Part shown: piece by piece, positions 47,441-57,532 of the stretch
Numbering within the stretch: position 1 is the stretch's first letter
How the letters are laid out: every line of letters begins with the position of its first letter
Source: Mycolicibacterium aromaticivorans JS19b1 = JCM 16368
GTDB taxonomy: Bacteria; Actinomycetota; Actinomycetes; Mycobacteriales; Mycobacteriaceae
Assembly (NCBI RefSeq): GCF_000559085.1
Contig: NZ_JALN02000001.1
Coordinates: 2,976,001 to 3,040,000, forward strand
Direction of reading: 5' to 3'
Length of the DNA: 64,000 nt
The notes under the pieces: model-generated
What the model was told of the DNA's origin: nothing
The model's database searches: none
Seen by the model: only the letters and a program-made list of their open reading frames with translations
Program-made: the position numbers and the translations under genes

Positions 47441-50419
47441 GTGCGACGGCTGACCGATTTCGTGGTGCGGTGGCCCTGGGCTGTGATCGGCGTCTGGGTT
47501 GCCCTGGCGGTCGCGCTGCCGCTGAGCTTCCCGAGCCTGACCGAGATGGCGCAGAAACATCCGTTGTCGATGTTGCCGGGCGATGCGCCGTCCAGCGTGG
47601 CGGCGCGGCAGATGACCGAGGCGTTCTCCGAACCCGGCGGTGACGATCTGCTCCTGGTGGTGCTGACCGATGAGCGGGGTTTGGCCCCCGCTCACGAAGC
47701 CACCTACCGCAAGCTGGTCACCGCATTGCACGATGATCAGCACGACGTCGTGATGTTGCAGGATTTCGTCGGAACACCAGCTCTGCGTTCGTTTTTGACG
47801 AGTAAGGACAACAAGTCCTGGGTGGTGCCGGTCGGACTTGCGGGCGCGTTGGGGACCCCGCAGTCCTATGAGGCCTACAACCGGGTGGCCAACATCGTCA
47901 AACAGAGCACCGCGGGCAGCCCGCTGGAGGTGCACCTGACCGGACCCGCGGCCACCGTCGCCGACCTGACTGTGGCCGGCGAACGAGACCGCCTACCGAT
48001 CGAGATCGCGATCGGTGTGCTGGTGCTGCTGGTGTTGTTGATCGTGTATCGCAATCCGATCACCATGCTGCTGCCGTTGATCGGCATCGGAATTTCGCTG
48101 GTGATCGCGCAATCCGTGGTCGCAGGTTTGTCGCACACCACCGGTCTGGGCGTGTCCAACCAGGCGATCATCCTGTTGAGCGCCATCATCGCCGGCGCGG
48201 GAACGGATTACGCGGTCTTCCTGATCAGCCGCTACCACGACTACATGCGCCGCGGCGAGGACTCCGACGCGGCGGTGCGGCTGGCGCTGAACTCGGTGGG
48301 CAAGGTGATCACGGCATCCGCGGCCACCATCGGAATCACGTTCCTGGGCATCAGCTTCGCGAAGATGGGGGTGTTCTCGACCGTCGGCGTGTCATCGGCG
48401 GTCGGTGTCGGGGTGTCCTTCCTCGCCGCGATCACGTTGTTGCCGGCCATCATTGCGTTGGCCGGCCCTCGCGGTTGGATCACGCCGCGCCGCGAGCTGA
48501 CCGCACGGTGGTGGCGGCGGTCCGGCATCCGCATTGTGCGCAGACCGCGGGCACATCTGGTGGCCAGCGTGTTGATCCTGATCCTGTTGGCCAGTTGTGT
48601 GGGGCTGGCGCACTACAACTACGACGACCGCAAGGCCGTCGCACCGGGAGCGCCGAGTTCGGTGGGTTACACAGCTCTGGAGCGGCATTTCGATCTCAAC
48701 CAGTCCATTCCGTCCTACGTGCTGGTCCGCTCACCGCGCGATCTGCGTAACCCGCGGGCGCTCGCCGACCTCGAGCAGATGGCGGAGCGCATCAGTCAGG
48801 TGCCGAACATCGCGATGGTCAGCGGTATCACCCGGCCTCTGGGTGAGGTGCCGCAGGAGTTCCGCGCCACCTATCAGGCGGGCCTGGTCGGCGACCGGCT
48901 GGGCACCGGTTCGGCGATGATCGCCGACAACATGGGCAGCCTGAACCGGCTGGCCGGCGGCGCTGACACTTTGGCGAACAATCTCGGCGACGTGCGGGGT
49001 CAGGTCGGTCAGATCACCAGCAGCGTGCAGAGCGTGGTCGACGCGTTCGGCTCCATCAAGGGGCAATACGGCGGCGACAAGCTGGTCAAGAACGTCGAGG
49101 TCGCGACCAAGCTCGTCAACGCGGTCAACCGGCTCGGCAATTCGATGGGGGTGAGCTTCACGGCGGCCAGGGACATGTTCGCCTGGGTGGGCCCGGTGCT
49201 GGTCGCGCTGCACGGCAATGCGGTGTGCGACCTGGATCCGTCCTGCGCCGAGACCCGTGGGCACTTCCAGGCTTTGGTCGACGCGCGCAACGACGGCACC
49301 CTCGACGAGATCAATTCGCTGGCAACGCAATTGCAGTCGATGCAGGACAAGCAGTCCCTCAACGCGACGCTCAACCAGCTCAATGACGCGTTCGGCCGGC
49401 TGACGAAGCTGATGCACCAGATGGGGCTCGACTCGCCCGGCGGCGCGCAGGCGGGTACGACGAAGCTCCGGCAGGGCGCTGATCGCGCCGCCAGCGGAAG
49501 TCGGGAAGTGGCCAACGGCGTGGACCAGGTCGTCGACCAGATCAAGCTCATGCGGACCGGACTCGATCAGGCGGCCGCGTTCTTGCTCTCGATGAAGCAG
49601 AACGCCGCATCGCCGGCGATGGCGGGGTTCAACATTCCGCCGGAGGTCCTCGAGCTGCCCGATTTCAAGATGGCGTCGAAGATGTTCATCTCACCGGACG
49701 GGCACTCGGTTCGGTATCTGGTGCTGACCAAGCTCGACCCGTTCAGCGCCGCGGCGATGGATCAGGTCAACGCCATCAGGGACGCCGCCCGCAGCGCGCA
49801 GCCGAACACGTATCTGGCGGATGCCACTATCTCGATGGGCGGGTATCCCGCCGCGCTTCGCGACACCCGCGATTACTACCAGAAGGACATCCGCTTCATC
49901 ATTGCGATCACGATGCTCGTGGTGCTGCTGACGTTGATGTTGTTGCTGCGTGCGGTGATAGCGCCGCTGTATCTGGTTGGTTCGGTGGTGCTTTCGTACT
50001 TCGCGGCGCTCGGTATCGGAGTACTGGTCTTCCAGTACCTGTTCCATCAGCAGTTGCACTGGACGGTGCCGCCGCTGGCCTTCGTCGTGTTGGTGGCCGT
50101 TGGCGCCGACTACAACCTGTTGTTCGCGTCGCGGCTGCGGGATGAGTCCGCGGACAGCACGCGCTATGGGGTGATCCGGACCTTGTCGTCGACCGGTGGC
50201 GTGATCACCGCGGCCGGATTGATCTTCGCGGCGTCGATGTGGGGTCTGTTGTTCTCCAGCATCGGTACCGTGGTTCAGGGCGGGTTCGTCATCGGCGCCG
50301 GAATCCTGCTGGACACATTCCTGGTCCGGACCGTGACCGTACCCGCCATGGCTACGCTGGTCGGAAAAGCGAATTGGTGGCCGTCACGATCGAGCTCGCA
50401 GGGGAGCGTCAAGGCATGA
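47441..50419 (+). CDS. mmpL10: MmpL10 lipid transporter (RND family)
   Basis: A 992-residue RND-type inner-membrane transporter driven by the proton gradient, exporting the acylated trehalose precursor of TPP. It has 12 predicted helices and two large periplasmic domains. The proton-relay Asp-Tyr pairs are present in both halves: [17 protein letters not shown] and [16 protein letters not shown]. The second periplasmic loop (about residues 420-780) contains helical stretches such as [20 protein letters not shown]. The GTG at 47441 follows GAGGAA. Its stop overlaps the next start (ATGA), coupling it to the secreted esterase. Confidence 0.92.
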   Translation: MRRLTDFVVRWPWAVIGVWVALAVALPLSFPSLTEMAQKHPLSMLPGDAPSSVAARQMTEAFSEPGGDDLLLVVLTDERGLAPAHEATYRKLVTALHDDQHDVVMLQDFVGTPALRSFLTSKDNKSWVVPVGLAGALGTPQSYEAYNRVANIVKQSTAGSPLEVHLTGPAATVADLTVAGERDRLPIEIAIGVLVLLVLLIVYRNPITMLLPLIGIGISLVIAQSVVAGLSHTTGLGVSNQAIILLSAIIAGAGTDYAVFLISRYHDYMRRGEDSDAAVRLALNSVGKVITASAATIGITFLGISFAKMGVFSTVGVSSAVGVGVSFLAAITLLPAIIALAGPRGWITPRRELTARWWRRSGIRIVRRPRAHLVASVLILILLASCVGLAHYNYDDRKAVAPGAPSSVGYTALERHFDLNQSIPSYVLVRSPRDLRNPRALADLEQMAERISQVPNIAMVSGITRPLGEVPQEFRATYQAGLVGDRLGTGSAMIADNMGSLNRLAGGADTLANNLGDVRGQVGQITSSVQSVVDAFGSIKGQYGGDKLVKNVEVATKLVNAVNRLGNSMGVSFTAARDMFAWVGPVLVALHGNAVCDLDPSCAETRGHFQALVDARNDGTLDEINSLATQLQSMQDKQSLNATLNQLNDAFGRLTKLMHQMGLDSPGGAQAGTTKLRQGADRAASGSREVANGVDQVVDQIKLMRTGLDQAAAFLLSMKQNAASPAMAGFNIPPEVLELPDFKMASKMFISPDGHSVRYLVLTKLDPFSAAAMDQVNAIRDAARSAQPNTYLADATISMGGYPAALRDTRDYYQKDIRFIIAITMLVVLLTLMLLLRAVIAPLYLVGSVVLSYFAALGIGVLVFQYLFHQQLHWTVPPLAFVVLVAVGADYNLLFASRLRDESADSTRYGVIRTLSSTGGVITAAGLIFAASMWGLLFSSIGTVVQGGFVIGAGILLDTFLVRTVTVPAMATLVGKANWWPSRSSSQGSVKA

Positions 50420-51534
50420 AGAAGCTACTCGCTGCGGCGACAACGCTGATCACGGTGTGCGCCACGGGCGGAATCGCGGCCGCCGACCAACCGTCACCGG
50501 GCGGGTCGCAGGGGGACGGCCCGACGCCGATCGGGACGCCCGGCCGGGGTTATGCCCTCGGCGGTGCGCACGTGCTCGGCATCCCCTACGACGAGTACAT
50601 CCGCCGTACCGGCGCCCAGTGGTTCCCGGGTCTGGACCGGCAAATCGTGGACTACCCCGCCGGCCAGGTTCAGGGCCACACCCTGGAGCGGTTGTTCCCC
50701 GGTATTGGCAAGCTCGACGCCAACTTCCCGGGCCTGGGTATCGACGGCCCGAGCATCGGCGAATCGGTCGATGAAGGTGAGGGCAACGTCCTCCGGGCGG
50801 TTCAGGCGGGCGGCCCGGGTACCGCGATCGGTCTCTCGGAGGGCGCGATGGTGCTCAACGCCGTGCAGAACCGGCTTGCCACCGATCCGAATGCGCCGCC
50901 ACCGGATCAGTTGTCCTTCGCCACGTACGGCGATCCGATTTCGCCGCACGCCTTCGGGGCGGGCTTCCTGGCCCAGAACTTCCCGGTAGGCAGTGTCGTT
51001 CCGGCATTGGACTACCGGATCCCTCCGCAGGTCGACAGCCAGTACGACTCGTACCGCTTCGTGTCGGCCTACGACAGCATCGCCGACTGGCCGGACCGCC
51101 AGGACAACTGGATGGCGCTGGCGAACGCGGTCGTGGGGCTGGCGACCGGTCACACCGCCGTCGCGTTCACCAACCCGAGTATGGTGCCGCCGCAGAACAT
51201 CAGGACCACGGTCAACTCCCGGGGCGCGAAGACGACGACGTACTTGATCCCGGAACAGCACCTGCCGTTGGTGTTGCCGTTCAAGTACCTCGGAGTGGAC
51301 GAAGGGACGCTCAGGCAGCTGGATGCGGTGCTGAAACCCTCGGTGGATGCCGGGTATTCGCGCAACGACGACCCGTTGACCGCGCCGATCGAGGTCGACC
51401 CCGTGAACGGTTACGACCCGGCCGCCGTCACGGCGCCGGCCACGCAGGCCGCGTTCGGTGGCGGCAGCGATCCGCTGTCGCAGCTGACGGCGGGGCTGCA
51501 GTACGTGTTGAACCACGGTCCCAGCGCGCACTGA
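50416..51534 (+). CDS. Secreted PE-PPE-domain esterase of the TPP locus
   Basis: A 372-residue exported serine hydrolase with an N-terminal signal peptide ([14 protein letters not shown] through about residue 23, cut near AAA-DQ). The PE-PPE domain (PF08237-type alpha/beta-hydrolase) spans about 60-300; the nucleophile elbow is GLSEGAMV. It has no PE or PPE N-terminal domain despite the family name. In M. smegmatis and M. abscessus the matching gene is required for the last acyl-transfer step that yields mature TPP outside the inner membrane. The ATG overlaps the mmpL10 stop by 4 bp. It is convergent with the Gap-like gene, 19 bp away. Confidence 0.88.
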   Translation: MKKLLAAATTLITVCATGGIAAADQPSPGGSQGDGPTPIGTPGRGYALGGAHVLGIPYDEYIRRTGAQWFPGLDRQIVDYPAGQVQGHTLERLFPGIGKLDANFPGLGIDGPSIGESVDEGEGNVLRAVQAGGPGTAIGLSEGAMVLNAVQNRLATDPNAPPPDQLSFATYGDPISPHAFGAGFLAQNFPVGSVVPALDYRIPPQVDSQYDSYRFVSAYDSIADWPDRQDNWMALANAVVGLATGHTAVAFTNPSMVPPQNIRTTVNSRGAKTTTYLIPEQHLPLVLPFKYLGVDEGTLRQLDAVLKPSVDAGYSRNDDPLTAPIEVDPVNGYDPAAVTAPATQAAFGGGSDPLSQLTAGLQYVLNHGPSAH

Positions 51535-51553
51535 CCCAGACGGCCGACAGGTA

Positions 51554-52192
51554 TCAGACGCCGAGAAGACCAGCGGCGAGCAGCACGACGCCGACCACGG
51601 CCAGTAGCACCGCCACCTCGCGGCGTCGTCGCGCCCGAACCCAGCCGTGTAGTCGGGTCATCGCCGCATGCGTGCGCTGCGGAGCCGCCAGGTAGGCCAG
51701 CAGCGGAATCTCGACGAGCGCGAAGGCGATGACGGTGAACGTGAGCAACGCACCGAGCCGTACCGCGGGATCCGCGGTGCCCGCCCCGATCACGGCCAGT
51801 GCCGCGAGGTAGTCCACCGACGGCAGCGCGATCCCCAAACCGGCGACTCCGGCCACCCACAGCGACGGACCGTCGAGCAGACGGCTCAACCAGGCCGGGA
51901 CCGTCCGGTCGCGGCGGCCCTTGGTGACGGCCAGAATCGCCGCGGCCGCCAGGGCCAGCGCACCGATCACGACCTGCACCCGAGGGAGGGTGAAATGCGC
52001 CGAGGCCGGTATGTGCGATTCCAGCGCGAACAACACCACCGCGCCGACCGACAAACCCATCACGAAGCCGCCGCACAGGAACGCGGCCAACTGCAGATGC
52101 GGGCGGGGACGATTCAGCATCACCACCGACATGCCGATGCGAAACGGTTCCAGACTGACGGCCACGGCCATCACCAGCAGGGTGAACCACAT
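51554..52192 (-). CDS. Gap-like integral membrane protein of the TPP locus
   Basis: A 212-residue protein of the GAP/Sap family (PF11139-type) with six predicted helices, starting MWFTLLVMAVAVSLEPFRIG and including LPSVDYLAALAVIGAG. Gap proteins assist the translocation of glycopeptidolipids and related surface lipids, and a homologue is part of the TPP locus in other mycobacteria. It lies 11 bp downstream of fadD23 on the same strand and is likely cotranscribed with it. Confidence 0.85.
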   Translation of the reverse strand: MWFTLLVMAVAVSLEPFRIGMSVVMLNRPRPHLQLAAFLCGGFVMGLSVGAVVLFALESHIPASAHFTLPRVQVVIGALALAAAAILAVTKGRRDRTVPAWLSRLLDGPSLWVAGVAGLGIALPSVDYLAALAVIGAGTADPAVRLGALLTFTVIAFALVEIPLLAYLAAPQRTHAAMTRLHGWVRARRRREVAVLLAVVGVVLLAAGLLGV

Positions 52193-52203
52193 CGGATGAT
52201 CAG

Positions 52204-53913
52204 CTACGCATCCAACCGCACGAACTGTCCCTGGCGATACTGTTCGACGCAGGCGGCCCGTCGAATCTTGCCGCTGGTGGTGGTCGGCATCGATCCGGGC
52301 TCCACCAGGACGATATCGGCCACCTGAAGACCGTGGGCCCGCGAAATAGCCGCAACCACATCACTTTTGACGGCCTCGAGGTCGACATCGTCGCGATTCT
52401 TGAGTTCGACGACGGTGACCAGCTTTTCGGTCTCCTCATCGGACACCGCGATCGCCGCGACCCGGCCGCGGGTGATCTTCTGCACCGTGGCCTCGATGTC
52501 GTCGGAATAGTGGTTGCGGCCGCGCACGATCAGCATGTCTTTGATTCGTCCCACGATGAACAGGTCACCCTCGGAGACGAAGCCCTGATCGCCCGTCCGC
52601 AGCCAACCGGTGGTCGGGACGTCGTCCGCCGGCCGGGCCAACGTCGCGCCGAACGCGGAACCGGTCTGCTCGGGTTTGCGCCAATATCCGGCCGAGACGT
52701 TTTCGCCGTGCGTCCAGATCTCGCCGACGGTGCCGTCCGGGCATGTCTCGCAGGTATCGGCGTCGACGATCCGCACCAGCGGCGACACCGGCAGCTGGTA
52801 CCGCAACAACTGGGTGCCACCGGGCTTACGAATCGCGTTGCCCTGGGTCAGTTCGTCGGCGTCGAACTCGACCACCTCGGGCACCCGATTCGCTCCGCCG
52901 CTGGCGACGTAGACCGTCGCCTCGGCCAGCCCGTAGGACGGTGCCACCATCTCGGGACGAAAACCGTTGGGCGCCAAGCGCTCATTGAACCGCACCAGGG
53001 TATCGGGATGGATTCGTTCGGCTCCGTTGATGATGCCGATGACCCGGCGAAGGTCCAGCCCTTCGAGCTCGTCATCAGTGGCGCGGCGTGCGGTGAGGTC
53101 GAACGCGAAGTTCGGTGCGCCGGACCACGACGTGTCGGAACGGGCCATCATCTGCAGCCAGCGCGCCGGCCGGCTCAGGAACGCGATCGGGCTCATCAGA
53201 TCCGCAGGGTGTCCGCTGAGAATGGGCGCAGCGATCCCGAGCATCAACCCCATGTCGTGATAGAACGGCAGCCACGAAACGAGGCCGGCGCCCGGTGGGA
53301 ATTTGCCGCCGTGGTGCGCCAGGTACTCGGCCATCAACTGCTCGAAGTTCGCCACCAGATTGCGGTGCGAGATCATCACGCCGGCGGGCAGCCGGGTCGA
53401 TCCCGACGTGTACTGCAAATAGGCGATGTCGGGCCCGTCGGGCACGTCGGCAGCGCCGACCCCGGGTGCGTCGAGATCGAGGGTGTCCACCGCGATCGTG
53501 GCGATCACGGCGGCGCCGTCATCCACGTATTGCGCGGCCACCTCGAAGACTGCGGACGTGGTCAGCACGACTGTCGGCGACGTGTCCGTCACCACCGCGC
53601 TGACCCGTTCGTCATGCGAACCCGGCACGGGCACTGAGAGCGGAACGGCGATGAAGCCGGCCTGCATGGCACCGAGGAACGCGACGATGTAGGCCAGGCC
53701 CTGCGGCGCGATGATCAGGGCCCGATCGCCCGGGACGCCCTGCTGGCTGATCTCCTGCGCGACGTTGAGGGTGCGGCGGTACAGCTGAGACCAGGTCAGA
53801 GTTTCGGCGACGCCGTCCCAATCCCGGTCGTAGTCGGTGAAGGTGAAGGCGACGTCGTCTGGCGTCGTACTGGCGCGCTCACGCAGCACGGACAGGATGG
53901 AGACGTTCGGCAC
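52204..53913 (-). CDS. fadD23: FadD23 fatty acyl-AMP ligase (FAAL)
   Basis: A 569-residue FAAL activating a long-chain fatty acid as acyl-AMP for transfer to the PKS acyl carrier. The P-loop YLQYTSGSTRLPAGVMISH has the FAAL-type STRLPAGV. Other features are WLPFYHDMGLMLG, APSYGLAEATVYV and TGDQGFVSEGDLFIVGRIKD, with a C-terminal TTTSGKIRR lysine. It has the length and FAAL-specific layout expected of a PKS partner, unlike the CoA ligase at 18137-19603. It is the first gene of a minus-strand pair with the Gap-like gene and is divergent from the flavin reductase. Confidence 0.92.
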   Translation of the reverse strand: MPNVSILSVLRERASTTPDDVAFTFTDYDRDWDGVAETLTWSQLYRRTLNVAQEISQQGVPGDRALIIAPQGLAYIVAFLGAMQAGFIAVPLSVPVPGSHDERVSAVVTDTSPTVVLTTSAVFEVAAQYVDDGAAVIATIAVDTLDLDAPGVGAADVPDGPDIAYLQYTSGSTRLPAGVMISHRNLVANFEQLMAEYLAHHGGKFPPGAGLVSWLPFYHDMGLMLGIAAPILSGHPADLMSPIAFLSRPARWLQMMARSDTSWSGAPNFAFDLTARRATDDELEGLDLRRVIGIINGAERIHPDTLVRFNERLAPNGFRPEMVAPSYGLAEATVYVASGGANRVPEVVEFDADELTQGNAIRKPGGTQLLRYQLPVSPLVRIVDADTCETCPDGTVGEIWTHGENVSAGYWRKPEQTGSAFGATLARPADDVPTTGWLRTGDQGFVSEGDLFIVGRIKDMLIVRGRNHYSDDIEATVQKITRGRVAAIAVSDEETEKLVTVVELKNRDDVDLEAVKSDVVAAISRAHGLQVADIVLVEPGSMPTTTSGKIRRAACVEQYRQGQFVRLDA

Positions 53914-53958
53914 TGCCCAAGGCTACTCAACGATGATGTGAGCTGTGACCGCCCCTAG

Positions 53959-54513
<555 letters not shown>

Positions 54514-54536
54514 CCCAGCCCGATCTTCACCTTCGG

Positions 54537-54692
54537 TCAGCGCTTCTCGGCGAGTTCGTCGCGATAGTCGGCGACGCGCTGTTCGAGTTCCTCCGCATCG
54601 GCGGTCCGACCCTGCTTGCGGGCCAGCTCGGCGCGGGCGGACAGCTCGCGGATCGCGGTGCGGATGTCGTTGATGCTGTGGACTGTCCCCAT
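54537..54692 (-). CDS. 51-residue helical protein of unknown function
   Basis: The product MGTVHSINDIRTAIRELSAR continues as a single charged amphipathic helix rich in Glu, Arg and Ala, ending ADYRDELAEKR. No family is recognised. The start at 54692 is supported by a TAGCCT box 7 bp upstream, suggesting a leaderless transcript; a longer form from 54734 is less likely. It is downstream of sdhB but separated from it by two hairpins, so it probably has its own promoter. Confidence 0.65.
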   Translation of the reverse strand: MGTVHSINDIRTAIRELSARAELARKQGRTADAEELEQRVADYRDELAEKR

Positions 54693-54699
54693 GTGTTCG

Positions 54700-54705
54700 A
54701 GGCTA
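54700..54705 (-). promoter_or_regulatory. Candidate -10 box for the 51-residue protein
   Basis: Read on the minus strand this is TAGCCT, seven bases before the ATG at 54692. The spacing fits a leaderless mRNA. Confidence 0.4.
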
Positions 54706-54745
54706 CTCACGCTTGCGCCAACGAGAATCTTCACCGGTGAGCAGT

Positions 54746-54802
54746 CCCCGCAAGCGGGGGGCCCAGCAAACGCCCTCGAACACTCAGCGTGTCGGGGGCG
54801 TT
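54746..54802 (-). terminator. Two hairpins downstream of sdhB
   Basis: On the minus strand the first stem pairs 54789-54802 with 54769-54783 (AACGCCC...GGGGCGTT, one bulge). The second, 54746-54759, is CCCCG-CAAG-CGGGG. Together they probably end the Sdh1 operon transcript. Confidence 0.6.
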
Positions 54803-54824
54803 CGCGTCTGCTCGCGCGAGGGAG

Positions 54825-55577
54825 CTACTTCTTGCGGAACAAGATGTTGCCGAGCCACACGACCGGGTCGTACTTCTTGTCGGCGACGCGCTCCTTCATC
54901 GGGATCAGCGCGTTGTCGGTGATCTTGATGTGCTCGGGGCATACCTCGGTGCAGCACTTGGTGATGTTGCAGAAGCCGAGGCCGTTCTCTTCCTGGGCCA
55001 TGTCGCGACGGTCGATGGTGTCCAGCGGATGCATCGACAACTCAGCCTGGCGCATCAGGTAGCGCGGGCCGGCGAACGACTTCTTGTTCTCCTCGTGGTC
55101 ACGGTTGACGTGGCACACGTTCTGGCACAGGAAGCATTCGATGCACTTGCGGAACTCTTGGCTGCGGTTCACGTCCTCCTGCTGCATCCGGTAGTCGCCG
55201 GGCTGCAGGTCCTTCGGGGGAGTGAACGACGGGATCTCCCGCGCCTTCTCGTAGTTGAAGGACACATCGGTGACCAGGTCGCGCATCACCGGGAACGTTC
55301 GCAGCGGAGTGATCGTGACGACCTCGTCCTCATCGAACGTCGACATCCGGGTCATGCACATGAGCCGCGGCCTGCCGTTGATCTCGGCGGAACACGAACC
55401 GCACTTGCCGGCTTTGCAGTTCCACCGCACGGCGAGGTCGCCGGCTTGGGTGGCCTGCAGCCGGTGCACGATGTCGAGGACCACTTCGCCGTCGTTGACC
55501 TCGACGGTGTAGTCCTGCAGGTCGCCGCCGTCCTCGTCGCCGCGCCAAACCCGCAGTTTTGCGTCGTAAGCAGCCAT
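54825..55577 (-). CDS. sdhB: Succinate dehydrogenase 1 iron-sulfur subunit
   Basis: A 250-residue SdhB-type electron-transfer subunit. [2Fe-2S] ligands are Cys54, Cys59, Cys62 and Cys74 (NCKAGKCGSC and LMCM). The [4Fe-4S] and [3Fe-4S] ligands come from CIECFLCQNVC (145-155) and CNITKCCTEVCPEH (203-215). It passes electrons from the flavoprotein to the membrane subunit and quinone. It is the Rv0247c orthologue (248 residues), and its start is 2 bp after the sdhA stop. The Sdh1 type differs from the classical Sdh2 complex also found in mycobacteria. Confidence 0.93.
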   Translation of the reverse strand: MAAYDAKLRVWRGDEDGGDLQDYTVEVNDGEVVLDIVHRLQATQAGDLAVRWNCKAGKCGSCSAEINGRPRLMCMTRMSTFDEDEVVTITPLRTFPVMRDLVTDVSFNYEKAREIPSFTPPKDLQPGDYRMQQEDVNRSQEFRKCIECFLCQNVCHVNRDHEENKKSFAGPRYLMRQAELSMHPLDTIDRRDMAQEENGLGFCNITKCCTEVCPEHIKITDNALIPMKERVADKKYDPVVWLGNILFRKK

Positions 55578-55579
55578 TC

Positions 55580-57496
55580 TCAGCCCTTCCGGTCAGGGTG
55601 CTCGGCCAGTTGATCTTCGGTGTAGTACTTCTCGAGCTCGCTCAACTCGAACGTGGCCAGCAGATCGGGCCGCATCACGGGCTGCTGTTCGGGCGTCACC
55701 GTCACGTCGGGCACGACCGCGTCCGCTTCGCCCGGCGCGACTCGGCACACCAGCAGCTTGTTTCGCCAATGCGAATCCATCTTGGGGAAGTCGTCGCGGG
55801 TGTGTCCGCCACGGCTTTCCGTGCGCGCCAGCGCCGCCTTGGCCACGCACTCGCTGACCAGCAGCATGTTGCGCATGTCGATCGCCAGGTGCCAGCCGGG
55901 ATTGAAGAGGCGGCCGCCCTCGACGACGACGTTCGCGTAGCGGGCTTTGAGCTCGTCGATCTTGGCCAGCGCCTCTTCGAGTTCACCCTCCTTGCGGATG
56001 ATGCCGGCCAGGTCATTCATCGACTGCTGCAGCTCGGCGTGCAGGGTGTAGGGGTTTTCGGGGTTGTCCTTCGGCTCGAACGGCGCGAGCGCCAGCTTGG
56101 CGGCCTCGTCGACCGCCGCGTCCGACACCGCGGGACGCTCCGAGAGCGCCCGCACGTAGTCGGACGCACCGAGCCCGGCGCGCCGGCCGAACACCAGAAG
56201 GTCCGACAGCGAGTTACCGCCGAGCCGGTTGGAGCCGTGCATACCGCCTGAGCACTCGCCCGCGGCGAACAGGCCCGGCGTGGCGCCCGCGCCGGTGTCG
56301 GGATCGACCTCGATACCACCCATCACGTAGTGACAGGTCGGACCGACTTCCATCATGTCTTTGGTGATGTCGACCTCGGCCAGCTCGATGAACTGGTGGT
56401 ACATCGACGGCAGTCGGCGCTTGATCTCCTCGGCGGGCATGCGGGAGGCGATGTCGAGGTAGACGCCGCCGTGCGGGGTGCCGCGGCCGGCTTTGACCTC
56501 GTCGTTGATGGCACGGGCAACCTCGTCGCGAGGCAGCAGGTCAGGCGTGCGGCGTGCCGAGTCGTTGTCCTTGAGCCACTGATCGGCTTCTTCCTCGGAT
56601 TCGGCGTACTGCCCCTTGAACACGTCGGGGATGTAGTCGAACATGAACCGCTTGCCTTCGGAGTTCTTCAGAACACCGCCGTCACCGCGGACACCCTCGG
56701 TCACGAGGATGCCCTTGACCGACAGCGGCCAGACCATCCCGGTCGGGTGGAACTGGATGAACTCCATGTTGATCAGGCCGGTACCCGCGCGCAGGGCGAG
56801 CGCGTGCCCGTCGCCGGTGTACTCCCACGAGTTCGACGACACCTTGAACGACTTACCGATGCCGCCGGTGGCGAGCACCACGGCGGGCGTCTCGAACAGG
56901 ATGAACTTGCCGGTCTCGCGCCAGTAGCCGAAGGCGCCGGCGATCTTGTCGCCGTCCTTGATCAGATCAGTGATCGAGCACTCGTGGAAGACCTTGATCC
57001 GGGCCTCGTAGTCGCCGAGCTCCTTCTTGTCGTCCTGCTGCAGCGACACGATCTTCTGCTGCAGGGTCCGGATGATCTCCAGACCGGTGCGGTCACCGAC
57101 GTGCGCCAGGCGCGGGTAGGTGTGGCCGCCGAAGTTGCGCTGGCTGATCTTTCCGTCTTTGGTGCGATCGAACAGCGCGCCGTAGGTCTCCAGCTCCCAG
57201 ACCCGGTCCGGGGCTTCCTGGGCGTGCAGCTCGGCCATCCGCCAGTTGTTCAAGAACTTGCCGCCGCGCATGGTGTCACCGAAGTGCACCTGCCAGCTGT
57301 CCTTGGTGTTGACATTGCGCATCGCCGCCGCGCAACCACCCTCGGCCATGACGGTGTGTGCCTTGCCGAACAGTGACTTCGTCACCACGGCAACCTTGAG
57401 ACCACGTTCCCGGGCCTCGATCACCGCTCGTAGGCCTGCGCCGCCGGCACCGATCACGACCACGTCGTAGGAATGCCGTTCGACTTCCACCGTCAT
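55580..57496 (-). CDS. sdhA: Succinate dehydrogenase 1 flavoprotein subunit
   Basis: A 638-residue FAD-dependent succinate dehydrogenase/fumarate reductase flavoprotein. The dinucleotide motif is VVIGAGGAGLRAV (14-26). The likely covalent FAD His47 lies in KAHTVMAEGGCAAA. Substrate-site elements include EFIQFHPTGMVWPLSVKG and GGNSLSDLLVFGRRAG. It is the Rv0248c orthologue (646 residues). The gene lies between the membrane-anchor gene (36 bp upstream) and sdhB (2 bp downstream). Confidence 0.95.
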   Translation of the reverse strand: MTVEVERHSYDVVVIGAGGAGLRAVIEARERGLKVAVVTKSLFGKAHTVMAEGGCAAAMRNVNTKDSWQVHFGDTMRGGKFLNNWRMAELHAQEAPDRVWELETYGALFDRTKDGKISQRNFGGHTYPRLAHVGDRTGLEIIRTLQQKIVSLQQDDKKELGDYEARIKVFHECSITDLIKDGDKIAGAFGYWRETGKFILFETPAVVLATGGIGKSFKVSSNSWEYTGDGHALALRAGTGLINMEFIQFHPTGMVWPLSVKGILVTEGVRGDGGVLKNSEGKRFMFDYIPDVFKGQYAESEEEADQWLKDNDSARRTPDLLPRDEVARAINDEVKAGRGTPHGGVYLDIASRMPAEEIKRRLPSMYHQFIELAEVDITKDMMEVGPTCHYVMGGIEVDPDTGAGATPGLFAAGECSGGMHGSNRLGGNSLSDLLVFGRRAGLGASDYVRALSERPAVSDAAVDEAAKLALAPFEPKDNPENPYTLHAELQQSMNDLAGIIRKEGELEEALAKIDELKARYANVVVEGGRLFNPGWHLAIDMRNMLLVSECVAKAALARTESRGGHTRDDFPKMDSHWRNKLLVCRVAPGEADAVVPDVTVTPEQQPVMRPDLLATFELSELEKYYTEDQLAEHPDRKG

Positions 57497-57532
57497 TTGA
57501 CCTCGCTCAAGCTATGGGTTTGAAAGTTCTTC

